A stretch of 13,245 nucleotides of DNA from JAVXAG01 sp036660615 (GCA_036660615.1 JAVXAG010000050.1:1-13245), one strand, 5' to 3'; positions 6,616-13,245 are shown, counted from the first letter of the stretch. Notes: a model not told the origin generated them from the sequence alone. A program made the numbers and translations.

Positions 6616-6620
6616 CTAAT

Positions 6621-7781
6621 TTATTTAAAGAAATCTTTCATTTTTTCCGCAAAACCGGATTTTTTCTGATAACAATCTTCGTCTACTGCTTTTCCCATAC
6701 TTTCTATAGCCTTTTTTTGCTTAGAGTTAAGTTTGGTTGGCACCTCCAAGAGAGCCTTAACATAAAGATCACCCATTCTACCAGTTCGAAGATCCTTGAT
6801 TCCCTTGCCTTTTAATCTAAATGTAGTCGATGGCTGCGTCCCTGCTGGAATCTTATAAGTTACCTTTCCATCTAGAGTTGGCACAATAATGTCATCGCCT
6901 AGAGCCGCTTGATTAAAGGTGATTGGAATATCAAGATAAATATCACTACCCCTTCTAGTAAACATCTCGTGAGGTTTTACCGAAATCACAATGTATAAAT
7001 CGCCCTTTGGTCCACCATTTTCACCTGGTTCCCCTTGACCTCTGATTGGAATTACACTGTCATTATCAACACCAGCTGGAATGTCCACATTGATTTTGAT
7101 AGTCTTCTTTACCTTTCCAGTGCCACCACAATCTGGACAAGGTTTCTCAATGATTGTACCTTTTCCGCCACATTGGTCACAAGGACCTGTGCTTTGGAAT
7201 TGCCCAAATGGTGTTCGCTGTACAGTGTGTATCTGTCCAGTCCCATTACATTTCGGACAAGTTTTTTTGTCTGTTCCCGGAGCAGTTCCAGCGCCTTTAC
7301 AAGTTCCACATTCGACATACTTTGTCAATTGTATTTCTTTTTTTGCACCAAAAGCCGCCTCGTTAAATGTAATAGTAATTGCTTTCTGTAAATCTCTACC
7401 CTTCATTGGTCCGTTTCGTCTGCGAGAGCCTTGATTAAAGCCTCCGCCTCCGCCACCAAACATGTTTCCGAACATATCAAAGATATCCTCGAAGCCGCCA
7501 GCGCCTCCGAAGCCACCTCCGCCGAAGCCGCCACCTCCGAAACCAGCATTTGGATCTACCCCTGCATGACCAAATCTGTCGTACTTGCTCTTTTTATCTG
7601 GATCCGAAAGAACACTATAAGCTTCATTTATTTCTTTGAACTTATCCTCTGCCGCTTTGTCTCCGGAGTTCTTATCAGGATGATATTTCATTGCCATCTT
7701 ACGGAAGGCCTTCTTTATCTCATCCTCACTTGCACCCTTTTTTAGCCCAAGCACTTCATAAAAATCACGTTTCTCAGCCAT
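6621..7781 (-). CDS. dnaJ: chaperone protein DnaJ (Hsp40, type I)
   Basis: A 386-aa full-length type I J-protein that delivers unfolded clients to DnaK and stimulates its ATPase. J domain at 1-70 with HPD at 34-36. Gly/Phe region at about 75-125, including the DIF-type motif FEDIFDMF. The cysteine-rich domain has all four zinc-binding repeats: CGTCKGAG (158-165), CPKCNGTG (175-182), CDQCGGKG (201-208) and CPDCGGTG (215-222). Two beta C-terminal domains follow. The start overlaps the dnaK stop as TAATG, so translation is probably coupled; GAGGA inside the dnaK end serves as ribosome site. It is the last gene of the operon, followed by two GC-rich hairpins and a terminator. Confidence 0.98.
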   Translation of the reverse strand: MAEKRDFYEVLGLKKGASEDEIKKAFRKMAMKYHPDKNSGDKAAEDKFKEINEAYSVLSDPDKKSKYDRFGHAGVDPNAGFGGGGFGGGGFGGAGGFEDIFDMFGNMFGGGGGGFNQGSRRRNGPMKGRDLQKAITITFNEAAFGAKKEIQLTKYVECGTCKGAGTAPGTDKKTCPKCNGTGQIHTVQRTPFGQFQSTGPCDQCGGKGTIIEKPCPDCGGTGKVKKTIKINVDIPAGVDNDSVIPIRGQGEPGENGGPKGDLYIVISVKPHEMFTRRGSDIYLDIPITFNQAALGDDIIVPTLDGKVTYKIPAGTQPSTTFRLKGKGIKDLRTGRMGDLYVKALLEVPTKLNSKQKKAIESMGKAVDEDCYQKKSGFAEKMKDFFK

Positions 7782-9667
7782 TATTTATCCTCGTCAACAA
7801 CCTCATAGTCAGCATCAACAACATTGTCGTCTGCATGACCATTTCCAGTTGCATCTGTATTTGCTGATCCATTCCCCATGTTTGGATCAAATCCTTGAGC
7901 GTCTGCTCCGCCTTCAGCTTGAGCCTGTGCTTGTGCTTGTTCATACATTTTGGCTGATATTGTATGGAATTGTTCAGTTAATTTTTCTGTTTTGTCTTTG
8001 ATTTCTTCTATATTATTGCCTTCCAAAGCTTTCTTTAAATCTTCGTGTGCACCCTCAATAGTTTTCTTTTCATCTTCTGAAAGTTTGTCTTCCAAATCCT
8101 TTAGAGATTTCTCAGTTTCATATAACAGACCTTCAGCTTGGTTTCTTACTTCAACTTCTTCTTTTCTCTTCTTGTCTTCTTCTGCAAATTGTTCAGCTTC
8201 TTTTACCTTTGCATTGATTTCATCGTCTGAAAGTTTAGTTGATGAAGTAATAGTGATTCTCTGTTCTTTGCCTGTTCCCATATCTTTTGCACTTACATTT
8301 ACGATACCGTTTGCATCAATATCAAATGTTACTTCGATTTGTGGTATTCCACGACGAGCTGGTGCAATTCCTGTCAATTGGAAACGACCAAGTGTAATAT
8401 TTCCAGCTGCCATTTCTCTTTCACCCTGCATAACGTGAATATCTACTGCTGTTTGATTATCCGCTGCAGTTGAGAAGATTTGGCTCTTCTTTGTAGGAAT
8501 TGTTGTATTTCTCTCTATTAGTTTTGTAGCAACTCCTCCTAAAGTTTCGATTGATAATGAAAGTGGAGTTACATCTAATAACAATACGTCATGAACTTCG
8601 CCAGTCAATACGCCAGCTTGAATAGCAGCACCAATTGCTACACACTCATCTGGGTTTATTCCCTTAAATGGTTCTTTCCCTGTAACTTTCTTAACAGCTT
8701 CTTGTACTGCAGGAGTTCTAGTTGAACCACCGACTAATATAACTTTTGCAATATCATTATTTGAAACACCAGCATCTGCCATAGCTTTTTTCATTGGTCC
8801 AATAGTTCTCTCAACTAAAGCTGCAGTCAATTGGTCAAATTTTGCTCTTGTAAGATCCATATTCATATGAAGTGGACCTGCTGCTGTTACTGTAATAAAT
8901 GGTAGATTAATATTTGTGCTTTGTGAACTTGATAATTCTTTTTTAGCTTTTTCTGCTGCTTCTTTTAGTCTTTGAAGTGCCATCTTGTCTTGTCTTAAAT
9001 CAACACCATTTTCTTTAGCGAAACTGTCTGCTAAGAAGTTCAAAATTACTTCGTCAAAGTCGTCTCCGCCTAATCTTGTGTCGCCGTTTGTAGCCAATAC
9101 TTCAAATACGCCATCACCTAATTCAAGAATAGACACATCGAATGTACCGCCGCCTAAGTCGTATACTAAGATTTTGTGAGTTCCTGCTTCTTTGTCAAGA
9201 CCATATGCTAGTGAAGCTGCTGTTGGCTCGTTGATAATTCTCTTTACATCAAGACCGGCAATTTTACCTGCATCTTTTGTTGCTTGTTTCTGAGCATCTG
9301 AGAAATATGCTGGAACAGTGATTACTGCCTCAGTAATTTTTTCTCCTAAATAACTTTCAGCATCTGCCTTTAATTTTGCTAATATCATAGCTGAAATATC
9401 TTGTGGTGTGTACTTTTTGCCATCAATATCTACTGAGTGATCTGAACCCATGTATCTTTTTATTGATGCGATAGTTCTATCAGGGTTAGTAACCGCTTGT
9501 CTCTTTGCAGTTTCTCCAACCAATCTCTCCCCATTCTTTGCAAATCCAACGATGGATGGTGTTGTTCTATTTCCCTCTGCATTTGCGATTACTGTAGGGT
9601 CTCCACCTTCCAATACTGATACACAGCAGTTTGTTGTTCCTAAATCGATTCCTATTACTTTTGCCAT
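7781..9667 (-). CDS. dnaK: chaperone protein DnaK (Hsp70)
   Basis: A 628-aa Hsp70 that binds exposed hydrophobic peptides in ATP-driven cycles with DnaJ and GrpE. The nucleotide-binding domain has GIDLGTTN (6-13), DLGGGTFDVS (170-179) and VGGSTRTP (312-319). The linker and start of the substrate domain are VLLLDVTPLSLSIETLGG (361-378). The helical lid is at about 480-590, and the Gln/Ala-rich tail ends ADYEVVDEDK. Length suits Gram-positive DnaK. The start at 9667 gives the universal MAKVIGIDLGTTN. It lacks an SD at normal distance: the nearest, GGGAG (9708-9704), is separated from the ATG by a 25-nt hairpin. It is transcribed with hrcA-grpE and overlaps dnaJ by one base. Confidence 0.98.
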   Translation of the reverse strand: MAKVIGIDLGTTNCCVSVLEGGDPTVIANAEGNRTTPSIVGFAKNGERLVGETAKRQAVTNPDRTIASIKRYMGSDHSVDIDGKKYTPQDISAMILAKLKADAESYLGEKITEAVITVPAYFSDAQKQATKDAGKIAGLDVKRIINEPTAASLAYGLDKEAGTHKILVYDLGGGTFDVSILELGDGVFEVLATNGDTRLGGDDFDEVILNFLADSFAKENGVDLRQDKMALQRLKEAAEKAKKELSSSQSTNINLPFITVTAAGPLHMNMDLTRAKFDQLTAALVERTIGPMKKAMADAGVSNNDIAKVILVGGSTRTPAVQEAVKKVTGKEPFKGINPDECVAIGAAIQAGVLTGEVHDVLLLDVTPLSLSIETLGGVATKLIERNTTIPTKKSQIFSTAADNQTAVDIHVMQGEREMAAGNITLGRFQLTGIAPARRGIPQIEVTFDIDANGIVNVSAKDMGTGKEQRITITSSTKLSDDEINAKVKEAEQFAEEDKKRKEEVEVRNQAEGLLYETEKSLKDLEDKLSEDEKKTIEGAHEDLKKALEGNNIEEIKDKTEKLTEQFHTISAKMYEQAQAQAQAEGGADAQGFDPNMGNGSANTDATGNGHADDNVVDADYEVVDEDK

Positions 9668-9677
9668 TTTATTATTT

Positions 9678-9710
9678 GTTGCCTGTCACTATGACCTGCA
9701 ACTCTCCCTT
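9678..9710 (-). promoter_or_regulatory. dnaK translation leader: SD plus hairpin spacer
   Basis: On the - strand AAGGGAGA (9710-9703) is followed at once by GTTGC-AG-GTCA-TAG-TGAC-AG-GCAAC (9702-9678), a symmetric hairpin with opposed AG/AG dinucleotides. Then come ten A/T bases and the ATG. If the hairpin is folded, the effective SD distance falls from 36 nt to about 11 nt. Confidence 0.5.
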
Positions 9711-9745
9711 CTTTAATTATTCTAATTTTATTTATTTTGTGCTAA

Positions 9746-10345
9746 CTAATTATTTACTTTTACCATACTTGCTCGTATGACTCTTTTATTAAGTAAATAC
9801 CCCTTTTGTAAAACCTCGGTCACTTTTCCGCTTTCGTACTCATCTGTGTCCTCAGTCATAACTGCATTGTGGAAATTCGGATCAAAGTCCTCACCCAACG
9901 CACTGATTTCTTCCAGTCCTGCTTTTTCAAGCGCCCCTTTAAACTGTTTAAAAATCATATTCATTCCTTCAACAAAACCTTCATCCTCACTATGGTGATC
10001 AAGAGCTCTGTCAAAGTTATCTATTACATCAAGCAAATCCGTAACGATTTTTTCGTTTGCGTATGCATAAATGTCACTTTTTTCTTTTTCGGAACGTCTC
10101 TTATAGTTCTGGAAATCTGCCATCAATCTTAAATATTTTACATTGATAGCTTCTTCTTCAGCAGAAGTTTCATTTTTTTCTTCTACTACTTCTTCAATGA
10201 TTTCTTTGTTATCTTGAGTTTCTTCAGTTCCTTCAGGATCGTTTTTCTTTTCAGAAACCTTTTTTTTGTTTTTCGCCTCCTCAGCAACATCTTTTTCAAC
10301 ATCTTCAAAACTTTCCGCTGCTTTTCGGTTGGCTTCCTTATTCAT
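9746..10345 (-). CDS. grpE: nucleotide exchange factor GrpE
   Basis: A 199-aa dimeric nucleotide exchange factor that releases ADP from DnaK. A very acidic Lys/Glu-rich N-terminal arm (about 1-65) leads into the long paired helix with the family signature YLRLMADFQNYKRRSEKEK. Next are DLLDVIDNFDRAL and the C-terminal beta wing with LGEDFDPNFHNAV and GYLLNKRVIRASMVKV, a typical GrpE end. A GTG three codons upstream (10354) is also open, but ATG 10345, with AAGGCGG about 10 nt before it, looks better. It overlaps the end of hrcA by 8 nt, suggesting coupled translation, and is followed by a 78-nt gap before dnaK. Confidence 0.96.
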   Translation of the reverse strand: MNKEANRKAAESFEDVEKDVAEEAKNKKKVSEKKNDPEGTEETQDNKEIIEEVVEEKNETSAEEEAINVKYLRLMADFQNYKRRSEKEKSDIYAYANEKIVTDLLDVIDNFDRALDHHSEDEGFVEGMNMIFKQFKGALEKAGLEEISALGEDFDPNFHNAVMTEDTDEYESGKVTEVLQKGYLLNKRVIRASMVKVNN

Positions 10346-11381
10346 CTTCTTCACCGCCTTCTATTCCAAATGTGTGGCTCAAATTGTCAGTCATGTATTC
10401 TATCAGTGATGTGACTTCCCCATACTTCATTCTGGTTGGTCCAATTACACCAAGTTTTCCTACCAATTTACCATCTATATGATATGTCGCTGTTATAAGC
10501 GAACAATCATGCATTAAATCATCGGGGTTTTCTTCGCCGATTGTGACTATTACCCCGTCTTCTCTCTCGACTATCTTTCTAGTAAAATCATCTTTTTTGT
10601 TTAGCAATTCCAAAAAGCTCTTTGCCTTGTCGATGTCATTGTACTCAGGAATGCTAAATATATTTGTAAGACCATCCATATATAGGTTTACGTTTAGCAT
10701 ATCTTCTAATGTCTTAAGGAAGTTTGGCATAATATTGGCTGCCAACTTACTCATGGCCTCTATATCTGTCTCAAAGTTTTCAATGATGTTATTTCTCAAA
10801 ACCTCACTAAGTTTTTTACCTTTGTAGTTATATGTCATATTCTTCGATAAAAGTTGAAGACTTTCTTCTGTGTATGGCACTTTAAGTCTAAGTGCTGTAT
10901 TGGAAACCTTACCACTGTCTGATACTATCATCAGCACTACTGTATTATTATCTACCGGCAATAGGTTTACAAACCTAATTGTTTCTTCTGACTGGGTAGG
11001 GCTCATGGCAAATGATGTCAAATTTGTAATCTCTGAAAGCAAACTGGCTGCCCTCTGAATTGTTTTCTCAAACTCGGAAATATTAGATTTTAATCTTTCT
11101 GCAATAACATTCTTCTCCGATTGGGAAAGTTCCTTTTTTTGCATCATATCGTTTACATAAAGCCTATATGCTTTATCTGACGGAACTCTGCCGGCCGATG
11201 TGTGAGGGTGTGTCAAAAATCCCATTTCCTCAAGATCTGCCATCTCATTCCTTATAGTCGCAGGGCTGATGCCCAGTTCAAATTTCTTGGAAAGTGTACG
11301 GGAACCAACTGGTTCAGCAGATTTAACATAGTCGCCTATTATTGCCTGCAAAATTTTTAGTTTTCGTTCTGTTAACTCCAT
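10338..11381 (-). CDS. hrcA: heat-inducible transcription repressor HrcA
   Basis: A 347-aa repressor that binds CIRCE and in Firmicutes depends on GroE chaperonins for activity. The winged helix is at the N-terminus: ELTERKLKILQAIIGDYVKSAEPVGSRTLSKK (2-33), then SPATIRNEMADLEEMGFLTHPHTSAGRVPSDKAYRLYV, the most conserved HrcA segment. A GAF-like dimer domain and inserted helices follow, ending with VGVIGPTRMKYGE-type sequence (GKLGVIGPTRMKYGEVTSLIEY). The frame is open further upstream to 11462, but that part includes CIRCE and the promoter. ATG 11381 has AAGGAG six bases before it. As first gene of its own operon it represses itself and the chaperones. Confidence 0.97.
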   Translation of the reverse strand: MELTERKLKILQAIIGDYVKSAEPVGSRTLSKKFELGISPATIRNEMADLEEMGFLTHPHTSAGRVPSDKAYRLYVNDMMQKKELSQSEKNVIAERLKSNISEFEKTIQRAASLLSEITNLTSFAMSPTQSEETIRFVNLLPVDNNTVVLMIVSDSGKVSNTALRLKVPYTEESLQLLSKNMTYNYKGKKLSEVLRNNIIENFETDIEAMSKLAANIMPNFLKTLEDMLNVNLYMDGLTNIFSIPEYNDIDKAKSFLELLNKKDDFTRKIVEREDGVIVTIGEENPDDLMHDCSLITATYHIDGKLVGKLGVIGPTRMKYGEVTSLIEYMTDNLSHTFGIEGGEEDE

Positions 11382-11395
11382 ATCTTTCTCCTTTA

Positions 11396-11422
11396 TTAGC
11401 ACTCGTTCTCGTTGAGTGCTAA
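11396..11422. promoter_or_regulatory. CIRCE operator
   Basis: TTAGCACTC-N9-GAGTGCTAA: both 9-bp arms match the CIRCE consensus exactly. It lies between the promoter and the hrcA start codon, so HrcA bound here blocks the whole operon until heat or protein damage occupies the chaperones. Confidence 0.97.
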
Positions 11423-11432
11423 CCACTATATA

Positions 11433-11619
11433 AAAGATAACACTGTCGGCCTTTAATGTCAACAGTGTTTTTGAATTTTTTTATGTAATTTTTGTGTTTT
11501 TTTTAGAATTTCTACTCTTTGATTTCTCTTATTTCTCTACGCAGACTTTCTATCTCTTTGCGCAAGCTTTTTAGCTCTTTATACATATTTTTTAAGTATA
11601 TTACCACTGCTACTACAAT
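11433..11619. repeat. 187-bp direct repeat, copy 1
   Basis: Identical base for base to 12702-12888 (offset 1269). It holds the C-terminal 35 codons of the 54-aa gene, the following AT-rich gap and the -35/-10 of the hrcA promoter. It stops one base past the -10 and leaves CIRCE outside. Confidence 0.95.
11434..11462 (-). promoter_or_regulatory. heat-shock operon promoter
   Basis: On the - strand a perfect TTGACA (11462-11457), a 17-bp spacer and TATCTT (11439-11434). CIRCE begins about 12 bp past the -10. A perfect 8-bp inverted repeat (AACACTGT/ACAGTGTT, 11469-11462 and 11446-11439) brackets the spacer. Confidence 0.65.
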
Positions 11620-11676
11620 TGTCACAAATACCAACAGTGTAATCAAAGGCACAATCTGCATTATAATTTCTGCCAT
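11512..11676 (-). CDS. 54-aa single-span membrane protein
   Basis: A small gene upstream of hrcA. ATG 11676 is preceded by GGAGAGGAGAAAAG, a strong ribosome site, and the frame ends at TAG 11514-11512. The product starts MAEIIMQIVP, has one hydrophobic helix (about 4-28) and then a charged amphipathic helix of Lys/Arg/Glu (KELKSLRKEIESLRREIREIKE), which looks like a short coiled coil on the cytoplasmic side. No known family is recognised; its form resembles small membrane-anchored scaffolds or regulators. It lies between the secreted protein gene (113 nt upstream) and hrcA in the same direction. Its last 35 codons are part of the exact 187-bp duplication. Confidence 0.7.
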   Translation of the reverse strand: MAEIIMQIVPLITLLVFVTIVVAVVIYLKNMYKELKSLRKEIESLRREIREIKE

Positions 11677-11789
11677 CTTTTCTCCTCTCCTGCCCCTAAG
11701 CGATGATATTCACACCTTGACTGCTATGATATCTGTTAGATTCAGTTTATCACTTATTTTACATCTTTATATGTAGGTATTGCTCCTAG

Positions 11790-12476
11790 TTACATCTCTG
11801 CCCAAGTATTATTATATGACAAATTTCCTTTTATATCTCCACCTATTGTGTGCCCCCATATACCATATTGTATATTGACGGGATCTATGCCAATGCCCTG
11901 ACTCCATCTAGTCCTTATGCATGCTTGATTATCAGAGATAAACGTTTGTTTTGTAGCAAGGGAAAAACTTGTTCCTACGGCGATATTTCTGACTACATAA
12001 GCTACTCCTTCTCCAACCGATTTAATTTTTCCGTTTTCGACTTTATACCCTAAACTCATTCTATATGCAATCAAACCGCTTCCACTATACCCAGTCTTTT
12101 CTATTGAAAATCCATTTACTGCTAGTGCATTCATGTCGTATGGATTTGTAAAAGTCTTAGAAATCTTACTCTCGCTATAATCTATAGTAATAGGCTTTCC
12201 ATCGCGTAAGTCATTTACCTCACTAAGTATCATTTCTCTTTTTTTCATCGGCATATCCATGAACTCTTCATAAAATATTTGAGCCTCCACTATGGCTTCT
12301 TCAACATGTTCAGGTTCTATCCCTTGTGCCAATGCATCTTCTTGTGAATATTGACTTAAATAATTTTCGTATTTTGACATTGAGATTTTGCCCTGACTTT
12401 CATCTGCAAAAACAACGGTTACCGTTAATAGTAAAAATAATGTGACACAAGCTAATATTAATGATATTTTTCTCAT
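11790..12476 (-). CDS. secreted hypothetical protein
   Basis: A 228-aa protein with a clear signal peptide: MRK, a hydrophobic core to residue 20 and a VFA|DE cleavage site after residue 24. A Cys at 10 (ILAC) looks like a lipobox but sits too early in the hydrophobic core. After cleavage comes a charged helical region (about 30-90; YENYLSQYSQEDALAQGIEPEHVEEAIVEAQ). A probable beta-rich domain follows (about 105-228), with many Gly, Ser, Tyr and aromatic residues (GYSGSGLIAYRMSLGYKV, YGIWGHTIGGDIKGNLSYNNTW). I do not recognise the family. Ribosome site is weak (GAAAGAAATTTAAG). The duplicated hrcA promoter lies about 220 nt upstream and points toward it. Confidence 0.75.
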   Translation of the reverse strand: MRKISLILACVTLFLLLTVTVVFADESQGKISMSKYENYLSQYSQEDALAQGIEPEHVEEAIVEAQIFYEEFMDMPMKKREMILSEVNDLRDGKPITIDYSESKISKTFTNPYDMNALAVNGFSIEKTGYSGSGLIAYRMSLGYKVENGKIKSVGEGVAYVVRNIAVGTSFSLATKQTFISDNQACIRTRWSQGIGIDPVNIQYGIWGHTIGGDIKGNLSYNNTWAEM

Positions 12477-12587
12477 CTTAAATTTCTTTCTTTACTATAC
12501 ATAACGCATCTATATCCTTATACTACGTTATTACAAATTTATAAACTTTTTCTTTTTAAATGATATCTTTACAAATCATTGCTACCG

Positions 12588-12686
12588 CTATACATCTTCA
12601 CCCTTCAATAACCATAAAGCTAACGACACTACCAAAACAATGCATACTCTAACACCCACCTTTCTTTTATAAATGACTAGATACAT
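12588..12686 (-). CDS. possible 32-aa membrane peptide
   Basis: ATG 12686 is preceded by GGGTGAT (12697-12691), a partial SD, and opens MYLVIYKRKVGVRVCIVLVVSLALWLLKGEDV (32 residues; positions 11-27 hydrophobic). It lies directly under the duplicated hrcA promoter, whose start point would fall near 12696, leaving almost no leader. Chance is a real alternative at this size. Apart from this, 12477-12701 shows no recognisable gene or structure. Confidence 0.25.
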   Translation of the reverse strand: MYLVIYKRKVGVRVCIVLVVSLALWLLKGEDV

Positions 12687-12701
12687 GATAATCACCCAAT
12701 G

Positions 12702-12888
12702 AAAGATAACACTGTCGGCCTTTAATGTCAACAGTGTTTTTGAATTTTTTTATGTAATTTTTGTGTTTTTTTTAGAATTTCTACTCTTTGATTTCTCTTA
12801 TTTCTCTACGCAGACTTTCTATCTCTTTGCGCAAGCTTTTTAGCTCTTTATACATATTTTTTAAGTATATTACCACTGCTACTACAAT
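12702..12888. repeat. 187-bp direct repeat, copy 2
   Basis: Exact copy of 11433-11619 in the same orientation. Its right end fuses to the 3' end of the 88-aa gene and its left end stops one base past the promoter -10. No inverted ends or transposase accompany it, so it looks like a segmental duplication rather than an insertion sequence. Confidence 0.95.
12703..12731 (-). promoter_or_regulatory. duplicated hrcA-type promoter without CIRCE
   Basis: TTGACA (12731-12726), a 17-bp spacer and TATCTT (12708-12703), identical to the heat-shock promoter. The sequence after it is unrelated and lacks CIRCE, so any transcript toward the 32-aa and secreted-protein genes would escape HrcA. Confidence 0.5.
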
Positions 12889-12894
12889 ATGCAT
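12781..12894 (-). pseudogene. 5'-truncated copy of the 54-aa membrane protein gene
   Basis: The duplication carries the last 35 codons of the 54-aa gene. At the junction a chance ATG CAT (12894-12889) leaves a 37-codon frame beginning MHIVVAVVIYLKN. The first half of the membrane helix and the ribosome site are lost. It overlaps the end of the 88-aa gene in another frame. Probably a remnant, though a shortened peptide cannot be excluded. Confidence 0.6.
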
Positions 12895-13148
12895 ATGCCC
12901 AGAATCATAAGTGTCAAAGATCCTTGCATAACAATAATTGCTAAGTTTCTTTTGTTTTTCTGTTTGCTACGTTTTAATAGATCTACTAATATCAGTAAAA
13001 TCGATACTATGGATAACACAACAAATACTCCCTCTAAATTGATATTGATATTGATAGATAATAAATTCATTGTCTGCCAAATACCAAATAGTAGCAAGTA
13101 TATAACTTCATAGATTTGAAATACTTTTTCGATATTTTTCTCATACAT
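12882..13148 (-). CDS. 88-aa three-helix membrane protein, 3' end set by duplication
   Basis: ATG 13148 has AAGGAGGAG eight bases upstream, a strong ribosome site. Three hydrophobic segments are visible: about 12-32 (IYEVIYLLLFGIWQTMNLLSI), 37-58 (LEGVFVVLSIVSILLILVDLL) and 69-88 (LAIIVMQGSLTLMILGICIL), with a basic loop KRSKQKNKRN between the last two. No family is recognised. The final codon and TAG come from the duplicated segment, so the native C-terminus may have been replaced or cut; the last helix still looks complete. It follows what seems to be the end of another gene by about 50 nt. Confidence 0.65.
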   Translation of the reverse strand: MYEKNIEKVFQIYEVIYLLLFGIWQTMNLLSINININLEGVFVVLSIVSILLILVDLLKRSKQKNKRNLAIIVMQGSLTLMILGICIL

Positions 13149-13197
13149 TGACGGTACTCCTCCTTCCGTTTTAGTATCTTGAAATGGTTAAATTCTT

Positions 13198-13245
13198 CTA
13201 CTTCCATTCTTTACATATCGTCTCAATCTTTTCAACTGTCTTTGA
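13198..13245 (-). CDS. possible C-terminal end of an upstream gene
   Basis: The - strand frame entering the window reads SKTVEKIETICKEWK then TAG. It sits about 50 nt before the 88-aa gene in the same direction, suggesting an operon. A second frame is also open here (ending RRI then TAA at 13190), so assignment is weak and no function can be given. Confidence 0.3.
   Translation of the reverse strand, partial: SKTVEKIETICKEWK

Noticed and set aside
7950..8438. 162-aa open frame on the + strand
   Set aside because: Antisense to the dnaK lid region, Ser-rich mirror of Lys/Glu codons, no ribosome site; a shadow frame.
9739..9745. GTGCTAA (TTAGCAC on the other strand), a CIRCE half-site before dnaK
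   Set aside because: No matching second arm at the required distance, so not an operator.
11382..11462. 27-residue N-terminal extension of HrcA
   Set aside because: It would translate CIRCE and lie upstream of the start of transcription; ATG 11381 has a proper ribosome site.
11519..11776. 85-aa open frame on the + strand
   Set aside because: Antisense to the 54-aa gene, no ribosome site, composition of a reverse reading.
12702..12888. Insertion sequence or MITE as explanation for the 187-bp repeat
   Set aside because: No terminal inverted repeats, no target-site duplication and no transposase; ends fall inside a gene and at a promoter box.

Overview
The window is about 13.2 kb of AT-rich chromosome from a low-GC Gram-positive bacterium, most likely a member of Clostridia (Lachnospiraceae-like). 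The evidence is a class I heat-shock operon hrcA-grpE-dnaK-dnaJ behind a perfect CIRCE operator, strong AGGAGG-type ribosome sites, sigma-A promoters, and nearby prmA and ctc-type rplY. It is not closed sequence: a run of exactly 100 N (6060-6159) sits inside a cluster of palindromic repeats.

Layout. 1-1000: an orphan + strand gene with a PD-(D/E)XK nuclease-like C-terminal half, then a two-way terminator. 1119-1682 (-): rplY/ctc (ribosomal protein L25). 1865-2830 (-): prmA (ribosomal protein L11 methyltransferase) with its own promoter. 3057-3884 (+): a MerR-family regulator with a GyrI-like effector domain. 3886-5304 (-): a GPH-type sugar:cation symporter that meets the regulator tail to tail, one base apart. 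The symporter promoter has a 19-bp spacer with an imperfect dyad, as expected for MerR control. 5467-5874 (-): an unrecognised 135-aa protein whose promoter overlaps a near-perfect Fur-type box. 5960-6620: no genes, but three unrelated palindromic repeat types and the dnaJ terminator.

6621-11381 (-): the heat-shock operon. Its genes are tightly coupled (dnaK/dnaJ overlap as TAATG, hrcA/grpE by 8 nt), except for a 78-nt grpE-dnaK gap. In that gap a hairpin lies between the only visible Shine-Dalgarno sequence and the dnaK start codon. HrcA should repress the operon through CIRCE, while DnaK/DnaJ/GrpE form the Hsp70 folding cycle.

11512-13245 (-): small membrane and secreted proteins. A 54-aa single-span protein lies directly upstream of hrcA. 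The stretch carrying its 3' end plus the hrcA promoter, but not CIRCE, is duplicated exactly (187 bp) at 12702-12888. There it joins the end of an 88-aa membrane protein and drives toward a possible 32-aa peptide and a secreted 228-aa protein. This duplication, the MerR/symporter promoter, the Fur-boxed orphan, the dnaK leader hairpin and the repeat cluster are the points most worth a second look. I see no clearly new multi-gene system.
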